A stretch of DNA of 64,000 bases from an uncultured Erysipelotrichaceae bacterium (lineage in GTDB: Bacteria; Bacillota_I; Bacilli_A; RFN20; CAG-826): contig OMWW01000001.1 in the NCBI GenBank assembly GCA_900314865.1, positions 65,457 through 129,456 on the forward strand, given 5' to 3'. The notes under the pieces are model-generated. The model saw only the letters and a program-made list of their open reading frames with translations, was not told the origin of the DNA and ran no database searches. Position 1 is the first letter of the stretch. Each line of letters starts with the position of its first letter. Shown piece after piece: positions 57,198 through 64,000 of this stretch. A program made the position numbers and the translations under genes.

Positions 57198-57345
57198 AAT
57201 GATTCGCATGTTGGAAATCCTTTGTTGGTTCCTGTGAATCATCAAGTTGTCACGCAGGGCTGAATAGGCTCAGACAACCGCGCACCAATTGGCAGCTCGA
57301 TCTGCCCGATGCACTAAGTCCCTAGTGGGCTTTTTTATTTTGTCT
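57198..57345 (+). ncRNA. Candidate structured RNA next to the comFA remnant
   Basis: GC-richer than its surroundings and without an ORF on the plus strand. Helices: ATGATTC (57199-57205) with GAATCAT (57236-57242); GTTGTC (57246-57251) with GACAAC (57273-57278); GGCAG (57291-57295) with CTGCC (57302-57306). The end is AG(T)CCC/GGGCT followed by TTTTTTATTTT, a terminator. It resembles no RNA family I can name with confidence. The raiA-motif RNA, found near comFC/raiA loci in Firmicutes, is worth testing. Confidence 0.5.
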
Positions 57346-57450
57346 TTTTTCTTTTAAAACTTTTATTTCTGGGTAGAATATATCAACGCCATTTTTAAGT
57401 TCGATTTCGAAATAGCTAAATCGTGCTTTGAATCTTTTTCCTCCTTTGAG
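57322..57450 (-). pseudogene. Remnant of a second copy of the 144-residue gene
   Basis: Open from 57450 to TAG 57322, reading KARFSYFEIELKNGVDIFYP, clearly related to KGRFSLFELELKPGVDANDL of the gene at 56709-56275. A stop precedes it and most of both ends are gone. Its stop overlaps the terminator of the RNA candidate on the other strand. Confidence 0.7.
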
Positions 57451-57528
57451 TTAAAAACTCTATACAAATATAAGAGGGCGGAAATTGGTATTTTTTAGTA
57501 AAAAACTTTATTTTATTTATATGTTTAT

Positions 57529-57562
57529 GGGAAAAATAAAAAACCCTTTACAATGTAAAGGG
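57529..57562 (-). terminator. rpiB terminator
   Basis: On the minus strand CCCTTTA (57562-57556) pairs with TAAAGGG (57550-57544), followed by TTTTTTATTTTT. Confidence 0.88.
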
Positions 57563-57583
57563 CAGTTTTATCAATATTCTATA

Positions 57584-58024
57584 TTATTTTTCCAAATCTG
57601 ATATCATGTCGACACGAGTTTGATGTCTTCCACCTTCAAACTCTGTTGATAAGAAGATATCCACTCTTCTTAAGACATCCTCTAATTTCATGAAGGCTTG
57701 TCCAAATGAAATAACATTCGCGTTATTATGTTGCCTCATCAATCTTGCGACATCATCATTATAGGCAATACCGCATCTAACGCCTTTGATCTTGTTGGCC
57801 GCTATTGAGATACCTTCTCCAGAAGTACAGACAACAACACCAAAATCACATTCTTTGTTTGATACTTTCTTAGCGACTTCTGCACCATAAAGAGGGTAGT
57901 GACAGCTGTCTTTTGTATATGTGCCAACATCAATTACTTTGTGACCTTCTTTTTCTAAATGCTCTTTAATTGCGTTTTTATATTCTAATCCGCCGTGGTC
58001 ACTTCCAATTGCAATTTTTAACAT
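57584..58024 (-). CDS. rpiB: Ribose-5-phosphate isomerase B
   Basis: Interconverts ribose 5-phosphate and ribulose 5-phosphate; RpiB/LacAB fold. 146 residues. SDHGGLEYKN, the active-site Cys in VVVCTSGEGISIAANK, and QHNNANVISFGQ are the family blocks. GGAGG before the ATG. Last gene of the prfA-prmC-tsaC-rpiB operon. LacA/LacB galactose-6-phosphate isomerase is less likely given the single copy and context. Confidence 0.93.
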   Translation of the reverse strand: MLKIAIGSDHGGLEYKNAIKEHLEKEGHKVIDVGTYTKDSCHYPLYGAEVAKKVSNKECDFGVVVCTSGEGISIAANKIKGVRCGIAYNDDVARLMRQHNNANVISFGQAFMKLEDVLRRVDIFLSTEFEGGRHQTRVDMISDLEK

Positions 58025-58026
58025 AT

Positions 58027-58626
58027 TTATTCCTCCTTAATGGCTTTTTCTATGTCTTGAAGTTTAATATTGCCTTCTCTATAAATTTTAATATCTTTAA
58101 CAGTAAGGTCAACTAAAGTTGAAGGAATTCCTCCTTTAGCGAATCCTTCAAACACAAACGTAACTTCATCATTAAAGATGTGTTTCACCTCATCACTATT
58201 CATAGCAGGCTTTTCTCCGCTTTTATTCGCACTTGGCACTAATAAAGGTGTTTTGATATAGGAAAGGAATTTTAATAATTCTTTTAAATTAGGAACACGT
58301 ATACCTATAACGCCTGTATTGTGTGTGACATATGATGGCACTGTATCTTTTGATTTAAGTAAAACAGTAATCTCTCCTGGCATGAATCTTTCGATTACTT
58401 TTATAGATCTATCATCTAGAAAAGCGTATTTACTTATTTCTTCTTTAGATGAAAGCATCAAGGTATAAGGCTTTTCTTCTGGACGACATTTAATCTTGTT
58501 TAGTAAGTTATAAGCTTCAAAATCATTATAGTAGACACCTAAACCCATTACTGTTTCCGTTGGGAACGCAATAACTTGAGATTTATCTAAACATGATTTT
58601 GCAATTTCAAAATCCTTACGCGACAT
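58027..58626 (-). CDS. tsaC: L-threonylcarbamoyladenylate synthase (Sua5/YrdC/YwlC)
   Basis: Makes threonylcarbamoyl-AMP for the t6A37 modification of ANN-decoding tRNAs. 199 residues. IAFPTETVMGLG, the KRPEEKP-like KCRPEEKPYTLM and VPSANKSGEKPAM are the YrdC motifs. Short form without the C-terminal Sua5 domain. ATG 58626 has AAGGAA 9 bases upstream and overlaps prmC by 11 bases; an ATG at 58641 is in frame but lacks a ribosome site. Confidence 0.93.
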   Translation of the reverse strand: MSRKDFEIAKSCLDKSQVIAFPTETVMGLGVYYNDFEAYNLLNKIKCRPEEKPYTLMLSSKEEISKYAFLDDRSIKVIERFMPGEITVLLKSKDTVPSYVTHNTGVIGIRVPNLKELLKFLSYIKTPLLVPSANKSGEKPAMNSDEVKHIFNDEVTFVFEGFAKGGIPSTLVDLTVKDIKIYREGNIKLQDIEKAIKEE

Positions 58627-59476
58627 ATGTAATTCCTTCATCTTTTACAATATATAAGAATCTTGTTTTTCCATAAATATCTTTTTCAAACTTATACATA
58701 ATTCCCTTATAGTTAGTTTCAATAATGTGGGTTAGAGTTTCTTCCATATCTTCACCAATTTCAAACGCTAAAAGGAATTTATCTGAAAGGATATTAAGGT
58801 CAATAGCCTTCATAATTTCTACGTAATATTTTTCAAAAGGTTTAGCGAATAACGCAAGGTGTGGTTCGTATTTTAAAGTCTGTGGATCGACAGTGGATTC
58901 ATCCTTAATGTATGGTGGATTACTGATGATAACAGAAATATCTTTTTCATTTTTGATAGCTTCTAACATATCGCCCTGTTTTAGTTCAACTTTAACATGA
59001 TGCAATGATGCATTTTTTTCTGTAATTTTTAGGCATTTTTCGTTTATATCAGTGCAAATAACCCTTGATTTTGGAAAATATTCCTTTAAGTAGATTCCTA
59101 AGATTCCAGAGCCTGTTCCGATATCAACAATAGTGATTTCTGGATCTTTTCCAAACATCTTAACAATCATTTTTAAAGTAGCAACGGCGAGTTCTTCTGT
59201 CTCTTGCCTTGGAATTAAAACATCTGGAGTAACAACATAATTTGAATTAACAAAATAAGCATATCCAACTACGTATTGTAAAGGTTCTCCCATCCTTACA
59301 CGATGGATTTTCTCGTTTAATTTGTCTATGTCTTTAACTTCTTCGTCAAAATGCCTAAGAAGGTTAACAAAATCAACAAAATTTCCATCATCTTGAAGGA
59401 GGGTTTTGATTGCAGTGTTATTCAAATATTTATTGTTTTCTTTTTGTAATTTGAAATAGATCTCACGGTAAGTCAT
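58616..59476 (-). CDS. prmC: Release factor glutamine methyltransferase PrmC
   Basis: Methylates the Gln of the GGQ motif in RF1 and RF2, both encoded in this window. 286 residues. N-terminal helical domain (1-75), SAM loop DIGTGSGILGIYL and catalytic SNPPYI. The ATG overlaps the prfA stop as TAATG. Confidence 0.96.
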   Translation of the reverse strand: MTYREIYFKLQKENNKYLNNTAIKTLLQDDGNFVDFVNLLRHFDEEVKDIDKLNEKIHRVRMGEPLQYVVGYAYFVNSNYVVTPDVLIPRQETEELAVATLKMIVKMFGKDPEITIVDIGTGSGILGIYLKEYFPKSRVICTDINEKCLKITEKNASLHHVKVELKQGDMLEAIKNEKDISVIISNPPYIKDESTVDPQTLKYEPHLALFAKPFEKYYVEIMKAIDLNILSDKFLLAFEIGEDMEETLTHIIETNYKGIMYKFEKDIYGKTRFLYIVKDEGITYVA

Positions 59477-60552
59477 TAATTCTCACCTGCTATTTTTTGA
59501 GATTGGTCGTAGTGGACTAAAGCTTCAATAATTGAATCTAGTTCACCTTCCATAACTCTGTCTAATTGTTGAATTGTAAAACCAATGCGGTGATCAGTAA
59601 CTCTATTTTGTGGATAGTTATAAGTTCTAATTTTTTCACTTCTTTCACCAGTACCGATTTTGATTCTTCTTTCGTTACCGATTTCTTCTTGTTGCTTTTC
59701 AAGCATAGTTGCGTACATCTTTGCTCTTAACATTTGCATAGCAATTTCTCTATTTTGAATTTGAGATTTTTCGGTTTGGCACGCAACGACAATGCCAGTT
59801 GGGATATGTGTAATACGAACCGCAGATTCAGTCTTATTAACGTTTTGTCCACCCGCACCTTGTGAGTGATAGGTATCAACTTGTAAATCATTTGGATTAA
59901 TCTCTACATCGATTTCTTCAGCTTCTGGCATAACTAAAACAGTCGCAGTGGAGGTATGGATTCTTCCGCTAGCTTCAGTTTTAGGCACTCTTTGAACACG
60001 ATGCGCTCCACTTTCGAACTTCAGTTTGGAATATACCATTTTTCCTTTTATCATAAATGATACTTGTGAGAAACCACCGGCTTCTGAAGGATATTGGTCC
60101 ATCATTTGAATCTTCCAACCTTGGTTTTCCGCGTATCTTGTATACATTCTAAATAAGTCACCAGCAAAAATATTTGCTTCATCTCCACCTGCGGCCCCTC
60201 TAATTTCTACAATGATGTTTTTATCATCATTAGGGTCTTTTGGTAAAAGAAGTTCTCTAAGTTGTATTTCAAGATCTTCCATTTCTTTGGTTAGTCTTTT
60301 AACTTCTTCTTTTCCCATTTCGGATAGTTCTGGATCAGATTCGTTACTCATTTCCATAGCTTCTTTTAAATCAGATTCAGCTTTAAGGTAACGATTAAAA
60401 GCATCTACTTGTGGTTCAAGATTTGCTCTTTCTTTAGAAATCTCTCTGAAGTGTTTAATATCCTTCATAGTGTTTTCATCTAAAAGTTCTTCGTCAATTT
60501 CTTTTAATCGTTTGCTCGATACCTCGAGTCTTTGAAACATGCTTGATTCCAT
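59476..60552 (-). CDS. prfA: Peptide chain release factor 1
   Basis: Terminates at TAA and TAG. 358 residues. RVPKTEASGRIHTS contains the RF1 recognition loop (P-x-T), and [17 protein letters not shown] the GGQ motif. ATG 60552 has AGAGGTAG upstream; the frame extends to 60609 through the promoter. First gene of its operon, divergent from dnaX. Confidence 0.98.
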   Translation of the reverse strand: MESSMFQRLEVSSKRLKEIDEELLDENTMKDIKHFREISKERANLEPQVDAFNRYLKAESDLKEAMEMSNESDPELSEMGKEEVKRLTKEMEDLEIQLRELLLPKDPNDDKNIIVEIRGAAGGDEANIFAGDLFRMYTRYAENQGWKIQMMDQYPSEAGGFSQVSFMIKGKMVYSKLKFESGAHRVQRVPKTEASGRIHTSTATVLVMPEAEEIDVEINPNDLQVDTYHSQGAGGQNVNKTESAVRITHIPTGIVVACQTEKSQIQNREIAMQMLRAKMYATMLEKQQEEIGNERRIKIGTGERSEKIRTYNYPQNRVTDHRIGFTIQQLDRVMEGELDSIIEALVHYDQSQKIAGEN

Positions 60553-60573
60553 AACTACCTCTTTGCCGGGAAG

Positions 60574-60601
60574 ATTATAACATAATATTAAAATATTACA
60601 A
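60574..60601 (-). promoter_or_regulatory. prfA operon promoter
   Basis: TTGTAA (60601-60596), a 16-base spacer and TATAAT (60579-60574) on the minus strand, about 22 bases before the prfA ATG. A TATACT at 60662 on the other strand probably serves dnaX. Confidence 0.75.
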
Positions 60602-60684
60602 AGAGGCATAAAATAATCGTTAATATTAATATTAATTCTTCTAAGATTATTAACTCTAATGTATACTTATTTTCAGGTAGATTT

Positions 60685-62379
60685 ATGGCATACAAAGCAT
60701 TATATAGAACTTATCGTCCACAGACATTTGAAGAGGTTGCTGGACAAGAACATATCGTAAGAACTTTAAAGAACGCTTTAGCGACTGGAAAAATCGCTCA
60801 TGCGTACTTATTTGCAGGCCCTAGAGGTACAGGAAAAACCACGATGGCAAAATTATTTGCCAAAGCTTTGAACTGTGAAGAAGGTTTAGGACATCAATGT
60901 AACAAATGTAAAAACTGCGTTGCAATTACTGAGGGTAGTCATCCAGATGTATTAGAACTTGACGCGGCAAGTAATAATGGTGTTGATGAAATCCGTGAGC
61001 TCATTGACAAAGTCAAATATGGCACAATCTTAGGAAAATATAAGGTTTACATTATTGACGAAGTTCATATGCTCTCAACAGGAGCGTTTAACGCTCTTCT
61101 TAAAACATTAGAAGAACCACCAGAACACGTCATATTCATTTTAGCGACAACAGAACCTCATAAGATTCTTCCAACCATTTTAAGTAGATGTCAAAGATAT
61201 GACTTTAACAAAGTTAGTGAAGATGATATCAAAGGTAGACTTAAAGACATTCTTGTTAAAGAGAATGTTGAATATAACGAAGATGCGATTAATTTAATTG
61301 TTAATCTTGCTGATGGGGGAATGAGGGACGCGCTTTCCATATTAGAAAAAGTTCTCGCCTATTCTCAAAACACCCTTAACGTCAAAGACGTTTTAGAAAT
61401 CTTTGCTTTAGAAAGCAAAGAAGAAAAAATCAAACTCATTAACTCTATTGCTAAACATGATATGAGTGACGTTTTATCTCGTTTAAATAACTATGTTAAT
61501 AAAGGAACAGATATCAAACGCTTAACTGAAGACTTATTAATCATATATAAGGATTTAGTTATATATAACTCATCTTATAACGAACAATATCTTGAAGCAT
61601 TAAAAGAAGATGAAGCTAAAGAATTAGGAAAACTCATTTCAAACGATGACGCTTTAAAGATGATTGATATTCTTATGAACACGGTTAAAGACTATAAGAA
61701 CGTCACTTCTATCAATCCTATTTTTGAGATCACTTTAATCAAAATGACATCATTAGAAGAAGGTCATAAGAAGGTTATCGAGAAAGTAGTTGAAGAAACT
61801 CCAAAAGTGAGCAATTACGATATAAGAAAGCCTCTAAATGAAGTTAAAGAAACTCCAAAAGAAGAAGCTAAACCAGTCGTGGAAGAAGTTAAAAAAGAAG
61901 AACCAGTTGTTCAATTTGATTCAGATATCAAACTTGTAGATTCTGTTATCTATCCAAAAGACGCGGAAGGTGATGAATCATTTGAAATTGATGATAACAT
62001 GATGGTCAATGTCATGGTGCTTTCAAAAAAAGAAATCAAAGCTCAACTCATTGATGAATGGAAAAACATCAAAAGATTATCCACTCATCCTTTATTAGGC
62101 AAGGCCGCAACTCTATTACTCGATGGCCGTCCCCTTGTCGCCTCTAACAATATGGTGGTCCTAACTTATGAACTTCCAAAACTCGTTGAAAAAATAAACC
62201 TTAAGGACGCGCAGGTTGAACTACAAACTGTCATTGATCAGATTTTTAAGAAAAAGATGTTTGTTTACGGAGTGAGTAGAAAAAGATCAATCGATCTTCA
62301 ATCCTTATATATGAACCTTTTACAAATTGGCAAATTGCCAAAAGCGAAAGATGTGAATATTGAATTCATAGGAGAATAA
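60685..62379 (+). CDS. dnaX: DNA polymerase III subunits gamma/tau
   Basis: Clamp-loader ATPase. 564 residues. RTYRPQTFEEVAGQEHI, Walker A GPRGTGKTTMAK, a zinc finger formed by C-x8-C-x2-C-x2-C (around 64-79), Walker B IIDEVHMLS and LEEPPEHVIFILATTEPHK. A Pro/Glu/Lys-rich linker (about 370-415) leads to the tau-type C-terminal domain. I see no clear slippery A-run for a programmed short form. ybaB-recR follow as usual; the SRP RNA and tadA, often adjacent, are at 9.3-9.9 kb instead. Confidence 0.97.
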   Translation: MAYKALYRTYRPQTFEEVAGQEHIVRTLKNALATGKIAHAYLFAGPRGTGKTTMAKLFAKALNCEEGLGHQCNKCKNCVAITEGSHPDVLELDAASNNGVDEIRELIDKVKYGTILGKYKVYIIDEVHMLSTGAFNALLKTLEEPPEHVIFILATTEPHKILPTILSRCQRYDFNKVSEDDIKGRLKDILVKENVEYNEDAINLIVNLADGGMRDALSILEKVLAYSQNTLNVKDVLEIFALESKEEKIKLINSIAKHDMSDVLSRLNNYVNKGTDIKRLTEDLLIIYKDLVIYNSSYNEQYLEALKEDEAKELGKLISNDDALKMIDILMNTVKDYKNVTSINPIFEITLIKMTSLEEGHKKVIEKVVEETPKVSNYDIRKPLNEVKETPKEEAKPVVEEVKKEEPVVQFDSDIKLVDSVIYPKDAEGDESFEIDDNMMVNVMVLSKKEIKAQLIDEWKNIKRLSTHPLLGKAATLLLDGRPLVASNNMVVLTYELPKLVEKINLKDAQVELQTVIDQIFKKKMFVYGVSRKRSIDLQSLYMNLLQIGKLPKAKDVNIEFIGE

Positions 62380-62383
62380 AAAC

Positions 62384-62686
62384 ATGAACATGCAACAAAT
62401 GATGATTCAAGCCCAAAAAATGCAAAGAGAACTTCAAAAAGCAAGAGAGGCCTTGAACGCTAAAGAATTTAAAATCAGCAAAGCTGGTTTAGTGGAAATT
62501 GTTGTCTTTGGTAGCAAAGAAATCAAATCAATCAACATTGAGCCAGACGGATTTGAAGCTGACAACAAAGAAATGGTGGAAGAATTAATCGTTTCTGGTT
62601 TAAACGAACTCTTTGAACAAATCGATGAAGAAGCCGATGCGATTGAAGAAAAGATTACCGGTCGAGTTGGCGGTATTGGATTTTAA
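62384..62686 (+). CDS. ybaB: YbaB/EbfC family nucleoid-associated protein
   Basis: Small dimeric DNA-binding protein. 100 residues with the typical Met/Gln-rich start (MNMQQMMIQAQKMQREL), VVFGSKEIKSINIEP strand region and C-terminal GRVGGIGF. AGGAGA lies 10 bases before the ATG. Between dnaX and recR as in most bacteria. Confidence 0.95.
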   Translation: MNMQQMMIQAQKMQRELQKAREALNAKEFKISKAGLVEIVVFGSKEIKSINIEPDGFEADNKEMVEELIVSGLNELFEQIDEEADAIEEKITGRVGGIGF

Positions 62687-62688
62687 TC

Positions 62689-63285
62689 ATGGATAATCTT
62701 AAGTCTTTAGACAATCTAATTGAGAACCTCTATAAATTACCAGGTGTTGGTAAAAAGAGTGCAGAACGTATGGCGTTTTCTCTTTTAGAATTCCCTCAAG
62801 AAGACTTAGATGAAATTGCTAACGCTATAAGCGAACTCAAGAAGAAAATTCACTTCTGCCCAATATGCGGAATGATTACAGATATTGATGGCTGCTATAT
62901 CTGTGATGATAAAAATAGAGAAGAAGACACCATTATGGTGGTTTGTTTCCCTAAAGATGTTTTATCAATTGAAAGAAGTGGTGCCTTCCATGGACAATAT
63001 CATGTTTTAAATGGAGAAATCTCCTTATCCAAAGGTATGGATGTTTCTTCTTTAAACATCGATTCTCTTCTTGATAGAGTGGAAAAAGGTAATTTCAAAG
63101 AAATTATTCTAGCTACCAATCCAACTGTGGATGGTGAAACCACTGCAGCCTATTTAAATAAACTCTTAGAAAAATATAACGTCAATGTAACGCGACTTGC
63201 CTATGGCCTTCAAATTGGTGGTAATCTCGACTATGTCGATCCACTTACTTTATCTAAAGCTCTTGAAGGCAGACACAAGATTTAA
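62689..63285 (+). CDS. recR: Recombination protein RecR
   Basis: Gap-repair partner of RecO and RecF. 198 residues. HhH motif LPGVGKKSAERMAF, zinc finger CPICG/CYIC, TOPRIM region VVCFPKDVLSIE and the ATNPTVDGETTAAYL block, C-terminal IGGNLDYVDPLTLSKAL. It starts 3 bases after the ybaB stop. Confidence 0.97.
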   Translation: MDNLKSLDNLIENLYKLPGVGKKSAERMAFSLLEFPQEDLDEIANAISELKKKIHFCPICGMITDIDGCYICDDKNREEDTIMVVCFPKDVLSIERSGAFHGQYHVLNGEISLSKGMDVSSLNIDSLLDRVEKGNFKEIILATNPTVDGETTAAYLNKLLEKYNVNVTRLAYGLQIGGNLDYVDPLTLSKALEGRHKI

Positions 63286-63296
63286 GGAGATACTTT

Positions 63297-63917
63297 ATGT
63301 TTATTACACTTGAAGGACCAGAAGGATCAGGAAAAACTACTGCTGTTGAAGCTGCTGTTAAAGCATTACAAGACAAAGGTTATCAAATTGTTAGAACAAG
63401 AGAACCAGGTGGAACTCCTATCTCCGAAGAAATCCGCAACGTTATTCTTGATAAGAAAAATACTGCTATGGATCCAAGAACTGAAGCACTCCTTTACGCA
63501 GCTAGTAGACGTCAACACTTAGTGGAAAAAGTTTGGCCTGCTCTTAAGGAAGGCAAAATTGTTATTTGTGATCGTTATTTAGACTCCTCTTTGGCCTATC
63601 AAGGAGGTGCTAGAGGTTTAGGAGTGGATAATGTTTTAAACATTAACCTCTTTGCAACTGAAAATACTTGGCCAGATTTAACTCTTCTTTTTGATATCAA
63701 ACCAGAAGAAGGCTTAAAAAGAATTGCCAGTAACTCATCTAGAGAAGTAAATAGATTAGATTTAGAGAAAATCGAATTCCATAATAAAGTTAGAGAAACA
63801 TTTCTCATGTTAGCAAAGCGTTATCCAGATAGATTTGTGATTATCGACGCTTCTAAGAGTAGAGAAGAAGTCGCGAAAGCGACACTTGACGCAATATTAA
63901 ATAGACTATGCAAATAG
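63297..63917 (+). CDS. tmk: Thymidylate kinase
   Basis: Phosphorylates dTMP to dTDP. 206 residues. P-loop EGPEGSGKTTAVEA, DRY motif CDRYLDSSLAYQGGARGLG, and REPGGTPISEEIR. AAGGAG before the ATG. Its end overlaps holB by 10 bases. Confidence 0.97.
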   Translation: MFITLEGPEGSGKTTAVEAAVKALQDKGYQIVRTREPGGTPISEEIRNVILDKKNTAMDPRTEALLYAASRRQHLVEKVWPALKEGKIVICDRYLDSSLAYQGGARGLGVDNVLNINLFATENTWPDLTLLFDIKPEEGLKRIASNSSREVNRLDLEKIEFHNKVRETFLMLAKRYPDRFVIIDASKSREEVAKATLDAILNRLCK

Positions 63918-64000
63918 GGAAATACCTTAAAGAGAACCAACCAATTGTCTATCAGACCTTTTTAAATTCTTTACAGAGTCACACTCTTTCCCATGCCTAT
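63908..64000 (+). CDS. holB: DNA polymerase III delta' subunit, start only
   Basis: 31 codons are open to the window edge: MQIGKYLKENQPIVYQTFLN then SLQSHTLSHAY. The ending SHAY matches the HAYLF stretch before the P-loop region of delta' proteins, and the place after tmk is the standard one. Most of the gene lies outside the window. Confidence 0.82.
   Translation, partial: MQIGKYLKENQPIVYQTFLNSLQSHTLSHAY

Overview
The window is a piece of an AT-rich chromosome from a Gram-positive-type bacterium of the Firmicutes/Bacilli side, and it contains the replication origin. The evidence is the order rpmH-rnpA-yidC-jag-mnmE on one side of dnaA-dnaN-yaaA-recF-gyrB-gyrA, lipoprotein signal peptides, ComFA/ComFC, RNase M5, YitT and SecG. 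The standard genetic code is used: TGA is a stop, and prfB (release factor 2, which reads TGA) is present with its programmed frameshift. Small cell-envelope gene content, arginine deiminase and many lipoproteins would suit a gut-type lineage near Erysipelotrichia or the uncultured Bacilli orders next to Mollicutes, but that placement is inference only.

Layout. 1-1796: arginine deiminase (cut by the window edge) and ornithine carbamoyltransferase. 1849-5636 (minus): a compact operon psuG / TetR regulator / iron alcohol dehydrogenase / M50-like membrane protein. 5762-8419: a CtpE-like P-type ATPase. 8421-10154: an RNA-rich patch with an unidentified standalone RNA candidate, a frameshifted pseudogene, a tiny ORF, tadA directly behind the SRP RNA, and tRNA-Ala and tRNA-Met. 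10263-13539: a CotH-kinase lipoprotein, superoxide reductase and a membrane protein. 13683-16498 (minus): pckA plus aspartate aminotransferase, overlapping by ATGA. 16548-20020 (minus): three genes for UDP-L-FucNAc synthesis, the first fused to a DNA-binding HTH domain. 20149-30305 (minus): serS, gyrA, gyrB, recF, yaaA, dnaN, dnaA. 28842-30650: bipartite oriC with clustered DnaA boxes. 30769-39099 (plus): rpmH, rnpA, yidC, jag, mnmE, tatD, rnmV, rsmA, ispE, a short GlmU-like protein and a beta-repeat protein. 39127-47901: surface functions (membrane-anchored protein, fused spermidine synthase, M6-type metalloprotease lipoprotein, SecG, large Cthe_2159-like lipoprotein, two-component system). 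47941-60552 (minus): uvrB, yitT, prfB, secA, comFC, comFA, a scarred duplicated region, rpiB, tsaC, prmC, prfA. 60685-64000 (plus): dnaX, ybaB, recR, tmk and the start of holB.

How the parts work together. Most of the window is core replication, translation and secretion machinery read away from the origin. The accessory content is modest: surface lipoproteins, a nucleotide-sugar pathway for an L-FucNAc polymer, and a small decayed insertion or duplication next to comFA. The most unusual signals are regulatory. The HTH-FnlA fusion gene has two identical perfect palindromes (GCAATTATTGC), one upstream and one inside its own HTH codons, suggesting an autoregulating enzyme. At least six genes have a -10 hexamer only about 4 to 9 bases before the ATG and no Shine-Dalgarno, so leaderless mRNAs look common. 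Two non-coding loci (8421-8542 and about 57198-57340) have promoter, helices and terminator but match no RNA family I can name. Everything here is read by eye; no alignment, folding or database search was run.
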